Positions 6,960 to 9,779 of a stretch of 9,779 nt of DNA are shown here, one piece after another. Position 1 is the stretch's first letter, and every line of letters begins with the position of its first letter. The position numbers were made by a program, and so were the translations under genes. The stretch lies in contig JAIRXD010000057.1 in NCBI GenBank assembly GCA_031268545.1, positions 1-9,779 of the forward strand, in the 5' to 3' direction. This DNA comes from Puniceicoccales bacterium (GTDB lineage Bacteria > Verrucomicrobiota > Verrucomicrobiia > Opitutales > LL51). The notes beneath the pieces were generated by a model. That model did not search any database. It had not been told where the DNA came from and saw nothing but the letters and a program-made list of their open reading frames with translations.

Positions 6960-8114
6960 TCATCGATCTAGTGCGCTTTGCAACAAAATCAAGAATTCTT
7001 TATTATTTTTTGTTTTTTTCATTCTATTTAGAAGGCCCTCGACGGCCTCATCAGCTTTTAAACTACCAAGAGCTTTTCTGAGAGATGAAATTTTTCCCAA
7101 AGCTTCACCGGACAACAGCAACTCCTCGCGTCTGGTGCCAGATGAATTTATATCTATGGCCGGATAAAGCCGCATATCGGCAACCTTTCTATCCAGCACA
7201 ACCTCCATATTTCCAGTACCCTTAAACTCTTGAAAGATAAGATCATCCATTTTGCTACCGGTTCCGACCAATGCCGTAGCAATCAATGTCAGGCTGCCAC
7301 CATTCTCCACATTACGCGCCGATGAAAACAGTTGCCTAGGTTTCTCCAAAGCCCGCACATCCACACCACCAGACATGGTCCTGCCACTGGATTGTATCGC
7401 ATTGTAAGCCCTTGCTAGCCTTGTAATTGAATCCAACAAAATCACCACATCTTTGCCCACTTCCACCAACCGCTTCGCTCTTTCAATGGCCAATTCAGCC
7501 ACCATTATCTGCCTATACCTATCCTCATCATTCGACGAAGCATAGAGCTCGGCCTGGACGGTACGTTGAAAATCCGTAACCTCTTCCGGCCGCTCATCTA
7601 CCAATGCAATAATCAGATGGCAATTCCTGTGATTTTCCTTAATTCCTCGGGCAATGTTTTTCAGCAAGGTTGTCTTACCGGTTCGAGGTGGAGCCACAAT
7701 CAATCCACGCTGACCCTTACCTATGGGACAGAAAAGGTCAATCATTCGATTGGTCAATTCATCACCGCAAATTTCAAGATTCAGCCACTCATTCGGCGTA
7801 ATTGTGGTCAAATCTTCAAAACGCCGCACCGCACTGCGTTTACCAGTGGGCAATCCATCTATGTTAACCACCTGCATGACCTTCGGATTTGGAAAGTCTG
7901 TACGAGGTAAAATCAAAGCCTCGAGCTCCATACCCTTTTTAAGCCTAAACCTGGTGATAGACTCCCTGTCTATATAGGGATACTCTAGGCGTTGTTTCCC
8001 ATTAGCACTCAACGGCATAAGCTGCCCAAATCGTCCTTTAGACTCTATGTCTACAATCCCTGAAAACTGCATCAAATTATCCACAGAGCAATTCTTCACT
8101 AAAATCTCTTCCAT
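6960..8114 (-). CDS. rho: Transcription termination factor Rho, short N-terminus
   Basis: Rho is the hexameric RNA-dependent ATPase that ends untranslated transcripts. The motor domain is clear and intact: GKGQRGLIVAPPRTGKT with Walker A at 141-148, DERPEEVT (173-180), Walker B VVILLDS (223-229), the Q-loop region SLTLIATALVGTGSKMDD (274-291), the R-loop region EFKGTGNME (296-304) and SGTRREELL (325-333) with the arginine finger. The product is 384 aa against 419 in E. coli. The missing part is the N-terminal helical domain. The cold-shock-like RNA-binding domain (about 16-72) is present but lacks the usual aromatic GFGFLR motif, reading GRFGQLMP (27-34). The ATG at 8114 is preceded directly by an in-frame TGA, so no longer form exists without a frameshift. 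A candidate 29-codon ORF overlaps the start by 16 bases. The downstream unknown gene starts 29 bases after the stop. Confidence 0.95.
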   Translation of the reverse strand: MEEILVKNCSVDNLMQFSGIVDIESKGRFGQLMPLSANGKQRLEYPYIDRESITRFRLKKGMELEALILPRTDFPNPKVMQVVNIDGLPTGKRSAVRRFEDLTTITPNEWLNLEICGDELTNRMIDLFCPIGKGQRGLIVAPPRTGKTTLLKNIARGIKENHRNCHLIIALVDERPEEVTDFQRTVQAELYASSNDEDRYRQIMVAELAIERAKRLVEVGKDVVILLDSITRLARAYNAIQSSGRTMSGGVDVRALEKPRQLFSSARNVENGGSLTLIATALVGTGSKMDDLIFQEFKGTGNMEVVLDRKVADMRLYPAIDINSSGTRREELLLSGEALGKISSLRKALGSLKADEAVEGLLNRMKKTKNNKEFLILLQSALDR

Positions 8115-8188
8115 ACTTCACGCAACATCAATGCCACGAGCAATAAAACCGCAATACCAGCGCCTAAGCTATGGATCAAAAAACACAT
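8099..8188 (-). CDS. Candidate 29-aa hydrophobic peptide overlapping the rho start
   Basis: A short frame starts with ATG at 8188 and ends with TAG at 8099-8101, 16 bases inside rho in another frame. It has the clearest ribosome-binding site in the window: AGGTGG at 8191-8196, with AGG five bases from the ATG. The peptide begins MCFLIHSLGAG, continues with an uninterrupted hydrophobic run (about residues 8-22) and ends with the charged tail REVWKRF. That is the pattern of a single-pass small membrane protein with a positive cytoplasmic end. E. coli rho also has an upstream leader ORF (rhoL), so this could be a regulatory leader or a means of coupling translation into rho. It could equally be a chance frame: it is short and its conservation is unknown. 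It is too short for standard gene finders. Confidence 0.4.
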   Translation of the reverse strand: MCFLIHSLGAGIAVLLLVALMLREVWKRF

Positions 8189-8190
8189 CA

Positions 8191-8196
8191 CCACCT
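8191..8196 (-). promoter_or_regulatory. Strong ribosome-binding site for the small ORF before rho
   Basis: AGGTGG read on the minus strand lies just upstream of the ATG at 8188. It is the best Shine-Dalgarno match I found in the window. rho itself has no comparable site before 8114, so ribosomes entering here and terminating 13 bases past the rho ATG could feed rho translation. Coupling is an inference. Confidence 0.45.
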
Positions 8197-8224
8197 ATTT
8201 AGCACTAAATATAATATTCGAGGT

Positions 8225-8256
8225 TATCTAAAATTATAAAATTTGATTGTCAATCA
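8225..8256 (-). promoter_or_regulatory. Candidate rho promoter with an overlapping palindrome
   Basis: On the minus strand a perfect TTGACA (8248-8253) stands 17 bases before TAGATA (8225-8230), giving initiation near 8218, about 30 bases before the small ORF. The -10 is poor; a perfect TATAAT occurs at 8233-8238 but too close to that TTGACA. The perfect 6+1+6 palindrome TGATTG-T-CAATCA (8244-8256) covers the -35 box and could be an operator. These are matches by eye in AT-rich sequence. Confidence 0.35.
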
Positions 8257-8288
8257 CAACTTATTAAGAAAAAACAACATTTTTATTT

Positions 8289-8879
8289 TTATCGCAAAGC
8301 AAGCTTAACCAATTGTTCTGCGGATAGCTCAGCATTTTTAGCCATCAGAGCGCCAATCATCTTTTCCGCTTCATTGCGCCTGATTCCCAGAGATATTAAT
8401 GCTAGTACCGCATCGTACCCATCACTGCTGCCTGTAAATTTTATCATAAAGCCACTATTTTTGTCAATGGATTCCTGTGATAATCTTTCGCTCAATTCGA
8501 TGACCATCCTCTCGGCCGTCTTTTTTCCGATGCCGGTGATGCTGGAAAGCAGCGCAATATCTTTGGCAACAATGGCAGATTTCAATTCCTGGGCTCGAAA
8601 CCTACTCAGCATGGCCAGAGCAATTCTTGGTCCGATGCCAGATACTTTTTCCACAACGATTTTAAAAAAATCTCTTTCATTTTTGTCCAAAAATCCGTAC
8701 AGCGCCTGGCTATCTTCTCTATATACGGAATAGATAAACAGTTTTACCGGCGAACCCAGGTCCGGAAGACTTTCGGTAACAGACAACGGCATATTGATTT
8801 CATAGCCGATACCACCACAATTAACCACGCAGACCACCGGTCCCAGCTCTTCAAGCTTGCCCTCTATCGAAACTATCAC
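8289..8879 (-). CDS. ruvA: Holliday junction branch migration protein RuvA
   Basis: RuvA tetramers bind Holliday junctions and load the RuvB helicase for branch migration, with RuvC resolving the junction. The product is 196 aa, close to the usual size of about 200. The N-terminal OB-fold domain (about 1-64) begins MIVSIEGKLEE. Two helix-hairpin-helix motifs follow, with cores VSGIGPRIALAML (79-91) and ITGIGKKTAERMV (114-126). A flexible linker around 140-155 leads to the small RuvB-binding domain at the C-terminus, which ends VKLALR. The start codon is GTG at 8879; it gives the normal family N-terminus, and no good ribosome-binding site precedes it. The upstream neighbour is an unrecognised gene 59 bases away. 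ruvB and ruvC are not visible in the window. Domain limits are approximate. Confidence 0.95.
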   Translation of the reverse strand: MIVSIEGKLEELGPVVCVVNCGGIGYEINMPLSVTESLPDLGSPVKLFIYSVYREDSQALYGFLDKNERDFFKIVVEKVSGIGPRIALAMLSRFRAQELKSAIVAKDIALLSSITGIGKKTAERMVIELSERLSQESIDKNSGFMIKFTGSSDGYDAVLALISLGIRRNEAEKMIGALMAKNAELSAEQLVKLALR

Positions 8880-8938
8880 GTCGATCTATTTTGAGATATA
8901 ACCGGATCAGTCAAGTAATCCTATGGCTATACAAATAT

Positions 8939-9779
8939 CTATACCCTAGGGTAATCGTTATTCACTGACACCGGCAATTCCTCGACAAATTTCTTGGCAT
9001 ATTCCTTAGCTTCATCCGAAGAAGAATTTTTTACCGAAAGGCTATGGGAAAATGACTGAATCACCACTTCATCCGGATTTCCATTGGCCGGCAAAATAAT
9101 TTCAGCACTGGCTGAATATACGGGCATTCCAGCTTTTAACATAGCTATTTCATCATAGCCTTCACTTATAGACGTAGACTGCATAACGCATTTAAAATCA
9201 GCTTCAATGTGATAATTGCCATCGGCGCTCTTTGTAATTTCAAAATGATTATCCATGGTAATCAAGTTATCACATCCTGCGGAAATTACTGCAATAAATG
9301 GCGCTTTCATAAATGGCTCGAACGTTCCCTGTTGCATAATTTTGCTGGCCATAAGGCATAATTCCCGATTAAAATTGCCATGCTCATCGGTAAACAATTT
9401 GTTCATAGGTTCCCTCCAGTTATCTCTATTGGTAGGCTCTCCAGCAATACGCCCCACCTGCCCTCGATTGGCATCATTAATAAACACTTTACAAAATCCT
9501 GCTTCCCCTTCTTTCAATGAAGGGGTTTCGGTATCATGAGCATTCATCCTAACTTCGACCTGCAGGTTATTCTTTAATTCATTGACTTTATTATCTTTGG
9601 TTCTAGTGGCATCGATCTGATTCATTATACGCGAAATGTCTTTGCCAGTAAACGGTTTAGCGGTTCGACCAGAAAGTTCTTTATGGGCAATTTTAGCATA
9701 TTCTACACCATAGCTGGAATCGTTGGCAATGGCCTGGATAAAACCATTTACCGCGGCACTATTTTCGACAAATCTTTTT
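8939..9779 (-). CDS. Uncharacterised protein, N-terminus outside window
   Basis: The frame is open from the right edge (first whole codon at 9778) to TAG at 8939-8941, giving the last 279 residues of a protein I do not recognise. The ATG at 9625 is not the start: another 51 in-frame codons lie upstream without a stop and read as ordinary protein, for example KRFVENSAAVNGFIQAIAND at the edge. The first third looks helical and charged, including a TRTKDNKVNELKNN stretch. The rest is mixed, with short hydrophobic segments such as APFIAVISAG and a Ser/Asp/Glu-rich C-terminal tail that ends PRV. No membrane helix, enzyme signature or metal site stands out in the visible part. It lies 59 bases upstream of ruvA on the same strand; a functional link to recombination is not implied by anything in the sequence. 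A phage, effector or structural role cannot be excluded. Confidence 0.75.
   Translation of the reverse strand, partial: KRFVENSAAVNGFIQAIANDSSYGVEYAKIAHKELSGRTAKPFTGKDISRIMNQIDATRTKDNKVNELKNNLQVEVRMNAHDTETPSLKEGEAGFCKVFINDANRGQVGRIAGEPTNRDNWREPMNKLFTDEHGNFNRELCLMASKIMQQGTFEPFMKAPFIAVISAGCDNLITMDNHFEITKSADGNYHIEADFKCVMQSTSISEGYDEIAMLKAGMPVYSASAEIILPANGNPDEVVIQSFSHSLSVKNSSSDEAKEYAKKFVEELPVSVNNDYPRV

Noticed and set aside
9574..9625. ATG at 9625 as the start of the gene upstream of ruvA
   Set aside because: The same frame stays open to the window edge with 51 more plausible codons, so the true start lies outside or further upstream.

Overview
The window is a gene-dense bacterial chromosome segment with no gene-free stretch above about 120 bases and no insertion sequence, phage gene, CRISPR array or long repeat that I can see. 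It is moderately AT-rich. Shine-Dalgarno sequences are mostly absent or weak, and the PPi-phosphofructokinase-like gene resembles the versions I recall from Verrucomicrobiota. The best guess is therefore a verrucomicrobial lineage (Opitutae-like, possibly host-associated), held only moderately because no rRNA or other firm phylogenetic marker is present.

Layout. Positions 1-3298 hold a minus-strand run read in the order LOG-family Rossmann protein, tilS, ftsH, with gaps of 23 and 27 bases. ftsH runs off the left edge just after the second region of homology of its AAA+ domain, so its protease domain is outside. Positions 3391-4781 hold the only plus-strand genes: a tRNA-Arg with anticodon CCU and an encoded CCA, then a 398-codon phosphofructokinase homologue. 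That homologue meets the minus-strand thioredoxin gene tail to tail, with 9 bases between their stop codons.

Positions 4791-9779 are all minus strand. Reading leftward from the right edge they are an unrecognised gene cut by the window, ruvA, a candidate 29-codon membrane peptide gene overlapping the start of rho, rho, an unrecognised 583-aa protein probably made of a helical toroid and a beta domain, and trxA. The rho-unknown spacing (29 bases) suggests one transcript. trxA follows after 69 bases.

Function. Most of the window is housekeeping: membrane proteolysis (FtsH), decoding (TilS makes lysidine on the AUA-reading tRNA-Ile; tRNA-Arg reads AGG), transcription termination (Rho), redox (thioredoxin) and recombination (RuvA). 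The unusual parts are four. The phosphofructokinase homologue keeps the fold but has lost nearly every catalytic motif. Rho lacks the usual N-terminal domain and the aromatic RNA-binding motif. A small hydrophobic ORF with the best ribosome-binding site in the window overlaps the rho start. Two larger proteins match nothing I recognise. I found no convincing new multi-gene system; the phosphofructokinase-like protein and the rho leader region are the best leads.
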